Origin: Quadrisphaera granulorum
GTDB taxonomy: Bacteria > Actinomycetota > Actinomycetes > Actinomycetales > Quadrisphaeraceae
NCBI RefSeq assembly: GCF_003149145.1
Contig: NZ_QGDQ01000022.1
Span: forward strand, 32,769 to 96,768
Reading direction: 5' to 3'
Length of the DNA stretch: 64,000 bases
This document shows positions 32,767 through 41,116 of this stretch, piece by piece (position 1 is the first letter of the stretch; every line of letters begins with the position of its first letter). The position numbers and the translations under genes were made by a program. Below the pieces are notes generated by a model. It was not told the DNA's origin, did no database searches, and was given only the letters and a program-made list of their open reading frames with translations.

Positions 32767-33545
32767 TGGCTGGACTTCTCGAGGGCAAGCGCCTGCTCGT
32801 CACCGGGGTGCTGACGGACACGTCGATGGCGTTCCACGTCGCGCGGCTCGCGCAGGAGCAGGGCGCCACCGTGGTGCTCAGCAGCTTCGGGCGCCAGATG
32901 CGCATCACCGAGGTGATCGCGCGCCGCCTGCCGCAGCCCGCTCCGGTGGTGCAGCTGGACGTCTCCAGCGCCGACGACCTGGCCGCGCTCGCGGGGCGCA
33001 TCACCGAGCAGCTCGGCGAGGGCGTCCAGCTCGACGGCGTCGTGCACTCCATCGGCTTCGCGCCGCAGGCGGTCATGGGTGACGGGTTCCTGTCGGCCGA
33101 GTGGAACGACGTCGCCACCGCCCTGCAGGTCTCCGCGTTCAGCCTGCAGTCGCTCGTGGTGGCCTGCCGGCCGCTGCTGGCCCCCGGCGCGGGCGTGGTC
33201 GGTCTGACCTTCGACGCGTCGCTGGCGTGGCCCGTGTACGGCTGGATGGGCGTGGCCAAGGCCGCGTTCGAGTCCGTGAGCCGCTACCTGGCCCGCGAGC
33301 TCGGCGGCGAGGGCGTGCGCTGCAACCTCGTGGCGGCCGGTCCCGTCCGCACCACCGCCGCCAAGGCGATCCCGGGCTTCGAGGCGTTCGAGAGTGTCTG
33401 GAGCGAGCGGGCGCCGCTGGCCTGGGACGTCAAGGACCCGGTGCCCCCGGCGCAGGCGTGCGTGGCGCTGCTGTCCGACTGGTTCCCCAAGACCACCGGC
33501 GAGATCGTCCACGTCGACGGCGGCGTGCACGCCGTCGGTGCCTGA
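32766..33545 (+). CDS. inhA: Enoyl-ACP reductase (InhA/FabI type)
   Basis: NADH-dependent reduction of the enoyl-ACP double bond, the last step of each elongation cycle. The 259 residues show GKRLLVTGVLTDTSMAFHVA, VVHSIGFAPQ (the NADH-site loop that includes the serine equivalent to InhA Ser94), VGLTFDASLAWPVYGWMGVAK with the catalytic Tyr and Lys, and GPVRTTAAKAIPGF. Co-translated with fabG. In mycobacteria hemZ follows; here a phosphohistidine phosphatase gene takes that place. Confidence 0.96.
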   Translation: MAGLLEGKRLLVTGVLTDTSMAFHVARLAQEQGATVVLSSFGRQMRITEVIARRLPQPAPVVQLDVSSADDLAALAGRITEQLGEGVQLDGVVHSIGFAPQAVMGDGFLSAEWNDVATALQVSAFSLQSLVVACRPLLAPGAGVVGLTFDASLAWPVYGWMGVAKAAFESVSRYLARELGGEGVRCNLVAAGPVRTTAAKAIPGFEAFESVWSERAPLAWDVKDPVPPAQACVALLSDWFPKTTGEIVHVDGGVHAVGA

Positions 33546-33556
33546 GCGGTCCACGC

Positions 33557-34102
33557 GTGAGCGGGGCGACCGGCGGCCCGGACGGGACGGCCGGGCCGCT
33601 GCACCGGCTGGTGCTCGTGCGGCACGGCAAGGCCGTGGCGGACTCCGCCGATGGCTCCGACCACTCCCGTGCACTGGCGCCGCGCGGTGCCAGCCAGGCC
33701 GCCGCGACGGCGGCCTGGCTGGTGGAGCGCGGTCTCGGCAGCCCCGACCTCGTGCTCGTCTCCTCCGCGGTGCGCACGGCGCAGACGTGGCAGGTGATGG
33801 CTCCCCTCCTGCACCCCGGGACGGTGCGCGAGGAGCCGGAGCTCTACGAGACCTCCGCGGAGGCGCTCGTGCATCTCGTCGCGGCGACGCCCGAGGAGGT
33901 GGCCGTTCTCGCGCTCGTGGGGCACGAACCGGTGGTCTCGGGTGCGGCGTCCGCGCTGGCCGGTGAGGGCTCCGATGGACGGCTCGCGGCGCAGGTTCTG
34001 GCGGGCGTGAGCACCGGCTCCGCCGTCGTCCTCGAGCTCGACCACCCGTGGGCCGAGCTGCAGCAGGGGACAGCGCGGCTGGTGGCGCTCTACACCCCCT
34101 GA
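33557..34102 (+). CDS. SixA-like phosphohistidine phosphatase
   Basis: A 181-residue histidine phosphatase superfamily member. The catalytic RHG motif is in LVLVRHGKAVAD, the second arginine in SSAVRTAQTW and the second histidine in LVGHEPVVSG. The size and the DHSRALAPRG motif fit the SixA subgroup, which removes phosphate from histidine on signalling proteins. GTG 33557 begins 11 bp after inhA, so it belongs to the fabG-inhA operon. Ends at a hairpin shared with the convergent ATPase gene. Confidence 0.88.
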   Translation: MSGATGGPDGTAGPLHRLVLVRHGKAVADSADGSDHSRALAPRGASQAAATAAWLVERGLGSPDLVLVSSAVRTAQTWQVMAPLLHPGTVREEPELYETSAEALVHLVAATPEEVAVLALVGHEPVVSGAASALAGEGSDGRLAAQVLAGVSTGSAVVLELDHPWAELQQGTARLVALYTP

Positions 34103-34114
34103 GGCGTTCCGCCA

Positions 34115-34165
34115 AGGGTGGCCGACCGCCCATGATCACGGTGATGGTGGGCGGGTGGCCACCCT
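34115..34165. terminator. Hairpin of the CATGATCAC family
   Basis: Imperfect 25-bp inverted repeat (34115-34139 with 34141-34165, four mismatches) between convergent genes. It contains GCCCATGATCACG, also found in the hairpins at 45625 and 57812. Confidence 0.65.
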
Positions 34166-34175
34166 GGGCAGGGGG

Positions 34176-34547
34176 TCAGTCCGCGTGCAGGTGGGCCCAG
34201 ACCACCTTGCCGCCGGGCACCTCCTCGACGTGCCAGCGAACGGCCACCGTCGCCACGACGAGCATGCCGCGGCCCCCGCCGTCGTACGGTTCCACCAGCG
34301 CCGGGCGCACCGCGGAGGTGTCGCGGACGCCGACGGACGCCGACGTCGCGTCGGCCTCGAGCAAGAGCTCCAGCGGGCCAGGAGCGTGCCGCACCGCGTT
34401 GGTCACGAGCTCGGAGACCACGAGCACCACCGACTCCACCAGCGATTCAGGCGCCCCGACCCGCCCCAGGAGCTCGGTGGCGGCGGCGCGTCCGGAGCGC
34501 GCCGACGCGGGCTCGCCCGCCAGCGGCAGCGTGCGGCGCAGGCCCAC
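34176..34547 (-). CDS. ATP-binding protein, RsbW-like histidine-kinase-type ATPase
   Basis: A 123-residue stand-alone GHKL ATPase domain of the anti-sigma/serine-kinase class abundant in actinobacteria. The N-box is VVSELVTNAVRHAPG and the G2-like glycine loop GGGRGMLVV; SVGVRDTS marks the intermediate strand. GTG 34547 lies 17 bp after the stop of the glutathionyl-hydroquinone reductase-like gene, so both may share a transcript. No cognate sigma factor or anti-sigma antagonist is nearby. Confidence 0.85.
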   Translation of the reverse strand: MGLRRTLPLAGEPASARSGRAAATELLGRVGAPESLVESVVLVVSELVTNAVRHAPGPLELLLEADATSASVGVRDTSAVRPALVEPYDGGGRGMLVVATVAVRWHVEEVPGGKVVWAHLHAD

Positions 34548-34564
34548 GTCGGCTCGGCCTCCGG

Positions 34565-35659
34565 TCAGCGCAGTGGCGTGGCGGTGGCCGGCACCTGCAC
34601 GTCGGGGCGAGGCGCCGGGGGAGGTGTTCCGTCACCGAAGGGACGCCCACCCAGCTGCTCGCGGTGGTGGGGCTCGAGCCAGCCGGACAGGTCCGGCCCC
34701 TTCGGCACGATGCCGCTGGGGTTGATGTCGCGGTGCACGCGGTAGTAGTGCGCCTTGATCTGGGCGAAGTCGGTGGTGTCACCGAAGCCCGGCGTGGTGA
34801 ACAGGTCGCGCGCGTACGCCCACAGGGCACGGAACTCCGAGAGCTTGTTCCGGTTGCACTTGAAGTGACCGTGGTAGACCGCGTCGAAGCGGGCGAGCGT
34901 GGTGAACAGGCGCACGTCGGCCTCGGTGATGGTGTCGCCGACGAGGTAGCGCCGGGTGGTCAGGCGCTCCTCGAGGGTGTCCAGGGCTGCGAAGAGCCGG
35001 TCGTGCGCGGCGTCGTAGGACTCCTGCGACCCAGCGAACCCCGCGCGGTACACGCCGTTGTTGACCTCCGTGTAGACGTGGCGCATCACCGCGTCCATCT
35101 CGTCGCGCAGGTGCTCGGGGTAGAGGTCCGGCGCGCCGTCGCGGTGGTGCTCGGTCCACTCGGTGGACAGGTCCAGCGTCATTTGCGCGAAGTCGTTGGT
35201 GACCACGGCCTTGGTCGGGACATCGATGAGCGCCGGCACCGTGATGCCGCGCGGGTAGTCCGGGAAACGCGCGAAGTACGCCTCCTGGAGGCGCTCGTAG
35301 CCGAGCACCGGGTCACGGCCATCGGGGTCTAGGTCGAAGGTCCAGCTGCGCTCGTCGTGCTCGGGACCGCACAGGCCCAGGGAGATGGCGTCCTCCAAGC
35401 CCAGCAGGCGCCGGACGATGATGGCGCGGTTGGCCCACGGGCACGCCCGCGCCGCCACGAGGCGGTAGCGCCCTGGCTCGACGGGCCACAGCTGGGTGCC
35501 GCCAGGTCCCTCCACAGGGTCGGAGCCGGGTGCGCTACCGGTGGCGTGGACGATGCGGTCGGTGATGTAGCGGGTGTCTCGGGTGAACTCCTGGCCGGGC
35601 TTCGAGTAGACGCCAGGGGTGGAGTGCTCCTCGTGCTCGTCGACGGCGCTGCTGGTCAC
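34565..35659 (-). CDS. Glutathionyl-hydroquinone reductase-like (GST superfamily, YqjG/ECM4)
   Basis: Xi-class GST-like oxidoreductase of 364 residues that reduces thiol-quinone adducts; in actinobacteria the cofactor is more likely mycothiol than glutathione. The active-site motif ACPWANRAI places the catalytic cysteine at residue 73. Further conserved blocks are ITVPALIDVPTKAVVTNDF, EVNNGVYRAGFA and HFKCNRNKL. Both the N-terminal thioredoxin and C-terminal helical domains are complete. GTG 35659 follows TAGGGT by six bases. Confidence 0.92.
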   Translation of the reverse strand: MTSSAVDEHEEHSTPGVYSKPGQEFTRDTRYITDRIVHATGSAPGSDPVEGPGGTQLWPVEPGRYRLVAARACPWANRAIIVRRLLGLEDAISLGLCGPEHDERSWTFDLDPDGRDPVLGYERLQEAYFARFPDYPRGITVPALIDVPTKAVVTNDFAQMTLDLSTEWTEHHRDGAPDLYPEHLRDEMDAVMRHVYTEVNNGVYRAGFAGSQESYDAAHDRLFAALDTLEERLTTRRYLVGDTITEADVRLFTTLARFDAVYHGHFKCNRNKLSEFRALWAYARDLFTTPGFGDTTDFAQIKAHYYRVHRDINPSGIVPKGPDLSGWLEPHHREQLGGRPFGDGTPPPAPRPDVQVPATATPLR

Positions 35660-35665
35660 GTGCCG

Positions 35666-35671
35666 ACCCTA
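35666..35671 (-). promoter_or_regulatory. -10 hexamer of the GS-HQR-like gene (leaderless)
   Basis: Minus-strand TAGGGT six bases before GTG 35659. Confidence 0.5.
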
Positions 35672-35818
35672 CGCGCGCGGCATCCGCCCACGCCCTTCCA
35701 GCGGCCGACGAGGCGCGCCAGCACGTGCCCTCGGTGGCGTTCGCCGGTACCTCTGACGGGCGAGACGCTGCAGTTCGGCGGAGCCCGTGCCGAGGCAGGG
35801 CGAGAGATCGAGAGTAAA

Positions 35819-35834
35819 TGAGAACCGTTATGGT
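35819..35834 (+). promoter_or_regulatory. Candidate Zur/Fur-type operator over the ABC importer promoter
   Basis: TGAGAACCGTTATGG (35819-35833) fits TGAnAAnnnTTnTCA at 8 of 10 defined positions. It overlaps TATGGT (35829-35834), the apparent -10 of a leaderless promoter six bases before GTG 35841. The nonamer ATGAGAACC recurs at the start of the MFS gene. Confidence 0.5.
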
Positions 35835-35840
35835 TTGAGG

Positions 35841-36656
35841 GTGGAGGTGCTCCGGGTCCGCTCGCTGACCGCCGTGACAGCCGGGCGCACCCTGCTGCAC
35901 GGGGTCGACCTCGACGTCCCCGCGGCCGGCATGCCGGGGGCACGGACCGCTGTCGTGGGTGCCTCCGGTTCCGGCAAGTCCCTCACCGCCGCCGCCGTGC
36001 TGGGCCGTGTGCCCCCGGGGGTCCAGGTGACCGGCTCGGTGCGCCTCGCCGACCAGGAGGTGCTCGGGGTCCCCGCCCCGCGCCGGGCTGACGGGAGCCG
36101 GCCCAGCGCCGTCGGTCAGGACCCCTCACGTGCGTTGCACCCGCTGGTCGCCGTGGGGACCCAGGTGGCGGCGCCGCTCCAGGCCCTCGGGGCGCGGCGC
36201 AGCGCCGCGCGCGCGCAGGCCCTGGACCTCCTGGGCGCCGTCGGATTCGCCGACCCCCGCGCCGCCGCGAGCGCACGTCCAGCGGAGCTGTCCGGTGGCC
36301 AGCGCCAGCGCGCGTGCCTGGCGCTGGCGCTGGCGCGTCCGGGGCCGCTGCTCGTGGCGGACGAACCGACCACCGCACTCGACGTCGTCACCCAGACTCG
36401 GGTCGTCGAGCTGCTGCGCGAGCGCACCGGCGGCCCGGGGCAGCCCGCCCTGCTCTTCATCACCCACGACCTCGCTGTGGCCGCCCAGCTGTGCCAGCGC
36501 GTGGTGGTGGTCGAGGGCGGGCGCTTCGTCGAGGTCGCGCACGTCGCGGAACTGCTCTCCGCCCCCACCAGCTCCGCTGCCCGCGCCCTGGTGGCGGCCG
36601 CCCGCCGCGCACACGCCGCGCTGCCGCCTCGCACCCTGGTGGGGGTGGCCCCGTGA
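35841..36656 (+). CDS. Peptide/nickel-type ABC importer ATPase 1 (DppD/CntD-like)
   Basis: First gene of an Opp/Nik-type importer operon. The 271-residue ATPase has Walker A GASGSGKSLT, the family QDPSRALHPLVAVGTQV Q-loop, signature AELSGGQRQRACLA, Walker B LLVADEPTTALDV and switch LLFITHDLAVAAQLC. Residue 65 onward lacks the long C-terminal oligopeptide-ATPase extension, common in metal-type transporters. GTG 35841 is chosen from the -10 spacing; GTG 35847 is possible. Its stop overlaps the next start (GTGA). Confidence 0.9.
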   Translation: MEVLRVRSLTAVTAGRTLLHGVDLDVPAAGMPGARTAVVGASGSGKSLTAAAVLGRVPPGVQVTGSVRLADQEVLGVPAPRRADGSRPSAVGQDPSRALHPLVAVGTQVAAPLQALGARRSAARAQALDLLGAVGFADPRAAASARPAELSGGQRQRACLALALARPGPLLVADEPTTALDVVTQTRVVELLRERTGGPGQPALLFITHDLAVAAQLCQRVVVVEGGRFVEVAHVAELLSAPTSSAARALVAAARRAHAALPPRTLVGVAP

Positions 36657-37483
36657 CCGGCGCCCGCGTGAGCGGGGTCCTGCTGAGCGCTCACGGCCTG
36701 GTGCGGCGCTACCGCGCCCCTGGCGGGGAGCGGACCGTGCTCGACGGTGTCGACCTCGACGTCCACCGTGGTGAGTCGCTCGCGCTGCTCGGCCGCTCCG
36801 GCGCAGGCAAGTCCACGTTGCTGCGTGTCCTGCTGGCCCTGGAAGCTCCCGACGCCGGCGCCGTCACCGCCGCGGTGGGGGACGACGAGCGCCGCAGCGT
36901 CCGTCCCCACTGGCGCACCGGCGCACTGCGCTGGTACCGGCGCGCCGTCCAGCACGTCCCGCAGGACAGCGCCGCCAGCCTCGACCCGCGCCTGAGTGCG
37001 CTGCAGGCCGTCGAGCAGCCGCTGGTCCGGCTGGGACTGCACCGCGCCGGGAGCGTCGCGGCGGCCGAGCGCGCCGCGGAGTGCCTCGAGGCCGTCGGCG
37101 TCGGTGCGGCCCTGCACGGCCACCGGCCGCGCCAGTTGTCCGGCGGCCAGGCGCAGCGCGTGGCGATCGCACGGGCGCTGGCGCCCCGGCCCGTCGTCGT
37201 CCTGGCCGACGAGCCCGTCAGCGGGCTGGACGCGCCGCTGCGCGAGCACGTCCTCGACGCGCTGGCGCGGGTCCGCAGCACCACGGCCCTGGTGGTGGTG
37301 AGCCACGACCTGGCCGCCGTTGCCGCTCTGTGCGAGCGGACCGCGGTCCTGCACGCCGGGCGCCTCGTCGAGGACCGCCCGACCTGCGACCTCCTCGCCG
37401 ACCCCCGCCACGAGGCGGTCCGCGAGCTCGTCGACGCTCTGCCCCGCCTGCCCTCGGTCGACGGCGCACCCCAGCCGGCCTGA
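36653..37483 (+). CDS. Peptide/nickel-type ABC importer ATPase 2 (DppF/CntF-like)
   Basis: Second ATPase of the importer, 276 residues. Walker A is GRSGAGKSTL, the Q-loop VQHVPQDSAASLDPR, signature RQLSGGQAQRVAIA, Walker B VVVLADEPVSGLDA and switch LVVVSHDLAAVAALC. GTG 36653 overlaps the first ATPase by 4 bp, so the two are translated as a pair and probably form a heterodimer. The binding-protein gene follows after 43 bp. Confidence 0.9.
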   Translation: MTGARVSGVLLSAHGLVRRYRAPGGERTVLDGVDLDVHRGESLALLGRSGAGKSTLLRVLLALEAPDAGAVTAAVGDDERRSVRPHWRTGALRWYRRAVQHVPQDSAASLDPRLSALQAVEQPLVRLGLHRAGSVAAAERAAECLEAVGVGAALHGHRPRQLSGGQAQRVAIARALAPRPVVVLADEPVSGLDAPLREHVLDALARVRSTTALVVVSHDLAAVAALCERTAVLHAGRLVEDRPTCDLLADPRHEAVRELVDALPRLPSVDGAPQPA

Positions 37484-37526
37484 GCTCTCCCCGCACCAGC
37501 ACCACCCATCTCCTCTGGAGGACCCC

Positions 37527-39107
37527 TTGCCCCGCCCTGCCCTGCCCCCTTCCCGGTCCGTCCGCCGACTGGCGCTGCACCTGGCCGTGCCTGCCGCGGG
37601 GCTCCTGCTGCTCACCGGCTGCTTCTCCGGCTCCACCGGGAGCGCGCAGGACGCCGCGCCGACGGCCGGTGCCAGCGCGGGCACCGGTGACGCGCGCATC
37701 CGCATCGCCCACCTGCAGCCGCCGCGCTCGGGCTTCTCCCCGCTCACCGACGACGCCTTCAAGATGGCGCGCTGGTCGAACATCGAGCCGCTCGTCGTCC
37801 TGGACGACAACGGCGACGCGCAGCCGCTCCTGGCCACCGCCTGGTCGCAGGTCGACCCGACCACGTGGCGCTTCGAGATCCGCCAGGGCGTGACCTTCCA
37901 CGACGGCCAGCCCCTGACCACCGACGCCGTCGTCGCGTCCCTGACGGCGGCGGCCGCGGCGTCCCCGCCGCCGCGCATCCTCGACGGCGTCCAGCTCACC
38001 GCGCAGGTCGACCCCGCGGCGCCGCAGGAGGCCGTGCTGGTCCGCACCGCCGCGGCCGACCCGCTGCTGCCGCAGCGCCTGTCGAGCCCCCAGCTGTCGA
38101 TCATGTCGCCCGCCGCCTACCCGTCCGGTGGGGGACAGGTCAACCCGGTGCGCCACGGCACCGGCCCGTTCGTGCTGACGGCCGTCAACGGCACCTCCAG
38201 CGCCACGCTGGACCGCTTCGACGGCTACTGGGGCACCAAGGCCGCGGCCTCCGGCATCGACGCCTCCTTCGTGCCGGACGGCACCGCCCGCGCCGCGGCG
38301 CTGCGCACCGGCACCGCCGACATCGTCGAGGCGGTGCCCGCGGGCCAGGCGTCCCTGCTCGACCCGGCGCTGCTGCACGAGGTGCAGATGCCCCGCACCA
38401 ACACGCTGTACCTCAACACCGCCAGCGGCGTCTTCGCCGACCCTGCGGCCCGCGCCGCGGCCCGGGCGGCGGTGGACGCCCAGACCATCGTCGACGTCGT
38501 CTACGAGGGCCGCGCCGACGTGGCGAAGGGCCTGCTCGGCCCCGCGCTGCCGTGGAGCGCCGACCGCCCGCAGCGCACGCAGGCCGCGGCACCGGCAGGC
38601 GGTGGCAACGGCCGCGTCATCACCCTCGGCACCTTCACCGACCGCGCCGAGCTCCCCGAGGTGGCCGTGCAGCTGCAGGCGCAGCTGGAGGCCGCCGGGT
38701 TCGTGGTGCAGCAGGACGTGCGCGAGTACGCCCAGATCGAGGCCGACGCGCTGTCGGGGAAGTTCGACGCCTTCATCCTGTCCCGAGCCACGGTGCTCGA
38801 CTCCGGCGACCCGGTGGCCTACCTGGCCAGCGACTTCAGCTGCGCGGGCTCGTTCAACATCTCCCAGTTCTGCGACCCTGCCGTCGACGCGGCCATCGCC
38901 GCGGCGTCCTCGACGCCCGCGGGCCCGCAGCGCCGCGCGGCCGTGCTGGCCGCCGAGAAGCTCATCCTCGAGGCCGACGCCGCGGTGCCGATGCTCCACG
39001 AGCGCGTGCTGCAGGGCGAGCAGCCCGGCGTCACCGACGCCGCGCGCGACCCGCGCGAGCGCGCCCTCGTCACCCCGAGCACGACGGTCGGGGCGGCCAG
39101 CTCGTGA
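37527..39107 (+). CDS. ABC importer substrate-binding lipoprotein (SBP_bac_5)
   Basis: Extracytoplasmic receptor of the importer, 526 residues. The signal peptide has two arginines and ends in the lipobox LLLTGC with Cys32. The mature part shows family-5 motifs: EPLVVLDDNGDAQPLLATAW, WRFEIRQGVTFHDGQPLTTD and HGTGPFVLTA. Two cysteines lie in DFSCAGSFNISQFCDP. The start is a TTG at 37527 with GGAGGA four bases upstream; no ATG or GTG fits. The ligand could be a peptide, nickel or a metal-metallophore complex. Confidence 0.9.
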   Translation: MPRPALPPSRSVRRLALHLAVPAAGLLLLTGCFSGSTGSAQDAAPTAGASAGTGDARIRIAHLQPPRSGFSPLTDDAFKMARWSNIEPLVVLDDNGDAQPLLATAWSQVDPTTWRFEIRQGVTFHDGQPLTTDAVVASLTAAAAASPPPRILDGVQLTAQVDPAAPQEAVLVRTAAADPLLPQRLSSPQLSIMSPAAYPSGGGQVNPVRHGTGPFVLTAVNGTSSATLDRFDGYWGTKAAASGIDASFVPDGTARAAALRTGTADIVEAVPAGQASLLDPALLHEVQMPRTNTLYLNTASGVFADPAARAAARAAVDAQTIVDVVYEGRADVAKGLLGPALPWSADRPQRTQAAAPAGGGNGRVITLGTFTDRAELPEVAVQLQAQLEAAGFVVQQDVREYAQIEADALSGKFDAFILSRATVLDSGDPVAYLASDFSCAGSFNISQFCDPAVDAAIAAASSTPAGPQRRAAVLAAEKLILEADAAVPMLHERVLQGEQPGVTDAARDPRERALVTPSTTVGAASS

Positions 39108-41116
39108 GCACCGCGCCGACCGGGACCCACCAGGCGCGCACCCCGGGGCGAGCCGCGCGGCTCGCCCCGGGGCTGGCCTCGGGCGTCCTGGTCGGCGCCT
39201 CGCGCCTGGGGGCGTTGGCGGCGGCGCTCGTCGTCGTCGGCGCCCTGCCGTGGCTGTCGGGCCGCGACCCGGCCCTCGCGGTGCTGCGGGCGCGCTCGGA
39301 GGAGCAGGTGGCCACCCCCGAGGCCCTGGCCTCGGTGCGCCAGGACCTCGGGCTGGCCCCCACCGCAGGCGGGCAGCTGCTGCGCTGGGCCTCGGGCGTG
39401 GTCCGGGGCGACCTGGGGACGTCGTGGGTGAGCGGACGTCCGGTGCTGCCCGACGTCCTGGGCGGCCTCGCGGTGTCGCTGACCCTCATGGCGTTCGCCA
39501 TCGCGGTGGCCGCGGTGGTGGCCGCCCTCCTCGTGGCCCCGGCGCTGCGCGCGGCCGTGCGCGGTGGTGCCACGCGCAGCGGGGGTGCCGTGGCCGCGCT
39601 GCTGACCTCCCTGCCGGAGTTCCTGCTGGCCACGGCGCTGCTCGTCGTGGTGGCCGTGCACCTGCGGTGGCTGCCGCCCTACGGCTGGGAGGGCCCGCAC
39701 CACGCCGTGCTCCCGGCGCTGGCGCTCGGCCTGCCCGCCGGTGGTCTGCTGGGCCGCCTGCTCGCCGACGCCGTGAGCTCCGCCTCCGCCGAGCCGTGGG
39801 TGGCCACCTGGACCACCGCCGGCACCACGCGGGGCCGTCTGGTCGGCGGACTGTTGCTGCGGGCCGTGCCCGGCGTCGCCCCGCAGGTGGGGATGGTGCT
39901 CGTGGGGCTGGCCGGCGGCGCCGTGCCCGTGGAGCGCGTCTTCGCCATCCCCGGCATCGGCAGGACCTCGCTGGGCGCCGCCGCCGCCCAGGACGCCCCG
40001 CTGCTGCAGGCGTGCGTGCTCGCGCTGCTCGTGGTCGGCGTCGTGTGCGGCGCCGGCGCCGCGCTGCTGCGGCGGGTGGTGCTCGGGCGGGCGCTGCGCA
40101 CCGCGGGCCTGTCCGTGGCCGAGCCGGAGGCCGCCCGCGGCTGGGGCGCCCGCGCGGTGCCGGTGTGCTGCGCCCTGCTGCTCGTGGCGGTGACGGTGTC
40201 CGGGCTCCTGCGCGACCCCTTCACCCCCGCCCACGGGCGCCTGCAGCCGCCGAGCCTCGCCCTGCCGCTGGGCGCCGACGCCTCCGGGCGGGACCTGCTC
40301 GCCCGGGTCGGCCACGGAGCCGCCAGCACGGTGGGCACCGCGGTGCTCGTGTGCGCGCTCGCCGCCGTCGTCGGCATCGCCGCGGGGCTGCTCCCGCGCC
40401 TGTCCACCGGCCCGGTCGAGGTCGCCAACGCCGCCCCGCCGGTGCTCGCTGGCCTGGTCACGGCGGCGGTGCTGGGACCCGGCGGTCAGGTGGTCGGCAG
40501 CGCGGCGATCGCCGTGCTGGCCGTCTCCTGGGCGCCGCTGGCCGCGCACACGGCGGCCCTCGTCACCGAGGCCCGCGCCCAGCCGCACGTGAGGGTGCTG
40601 CCGCTGCTCGGCGTGGGCCGGGCCCGGCTGCTGCTCGTGCACGTCCTGCCCGACGTCCTCCCACCCGTGCTGCGCCACGCCGCGCTGCGCCTGCCGGGCA
40701 TCGCGCTGGCGCTGGCGTCGCTGGGGTTCCTGGGCCTGGGGCCGCAGCCGCCGGCACCCGACTGGGGCCTCGTGCTGGCCGAGGGGATGCCCTACGTGGA
40801 GCGCGCGCCCTGGGCGGTGCTCGCGCCGGCCGCCTCGCTGGTGGCGCTGTCGGTGCTGGCCGTGACGCTGTCCTCGCTGGGGGGTGCCTCGGCGTCGTCG
40901 GCGCCCGGGCTCGGCCGTGCGGGGAGCGCGGGGAGCGCGGGCAGGTGGCGCCGCGCGGCCAGCACCAGGGCGGCGCTTGCCAGCGGCACCACGGCCAGCA
41001 CCAGCCACGGCAGCGACCGCGCGGCGCCGGACGGGTCGGCCGCGTCCACGACGGACCCGACCAGCCAGCTGCCCAGCAGCACCGCGATCCCGCCGAACGT
41101 CGAGACCAGGCCGTAG
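39104..41116 (+). CDS. Fused two-domain ABC importer permease (DppB-DppC/CntB-CntC type)
   Basis: A single 670-residue protein contains both permease halves that are normally separate genes. The first domain (about residues 25-325) has the EAA-like loop with WTTAGTTRGRLVGG; the second (about 345-590) has PLLLGVGRARLLLVHVLPD-type sequence and ends near VLAVTLSSLGG. Both halves have five to six helices. The last 75 residues are Ser/Ala/Thr-rich and run antisense through the end of the convergent MFS gene. GTG 39104 overlaps the receptor stop by 4 bp. Confidence 0.88.
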   Translation: MSTAPTGTHQARTPGRAARLAPGLASGVLVGASRLGALAAALVVVGALPWLSGRDPALAVLRARSEEQVATPEALASVRQDLGLAPTAGGQLLRWASGVVRGDLGTSWVSGRPVLPDVLGGLAVSLTLMAFAIAVAAVVAALLVAPALRAAVRGGATRSGGAVAALLTSLPEFLLATALLVVVAVHLRWLPPYGWEGPHHAVLPALALGLPAGGLLGRLLADAVSSASAEPWVATWTTAGTTRGRLVGGLLLRAVPGVAPQVGMVLVGLAGGAVPVERVFAIPGIGRTSLGAAAAQDAPLLQACVLALLVVGVVCGAGAALLRRVVLGRALRTAGLSVAEPEAARGWGARAVPVCCALLLVAVTVSGLLRDPFTPAHGRLQPPSLALPLGADASGRDLLARVGHGAASTVGTAVLVCALAAVVGIAAGLLPRLSTGPVEVANAAPPVLAGLVTAAVLGPGGQVVGSAAIAVLAVSWAPLAAHTAALVTEARAQPHVRVLPLLGVGRARLLLVHVLPDVLPPVLRHAALRLPGIALALASLGFLGLGPQPPAPDWGLVLAEGMPYVERAPWAVLAPAASLVALSVLAVTLSSLGGASASSAPGLGRAGSAGSAGRWRRAASTRAALASGTTASTSHGSDRAAPDGSAASTTDPTSQLPSSTAIPPNVETRP

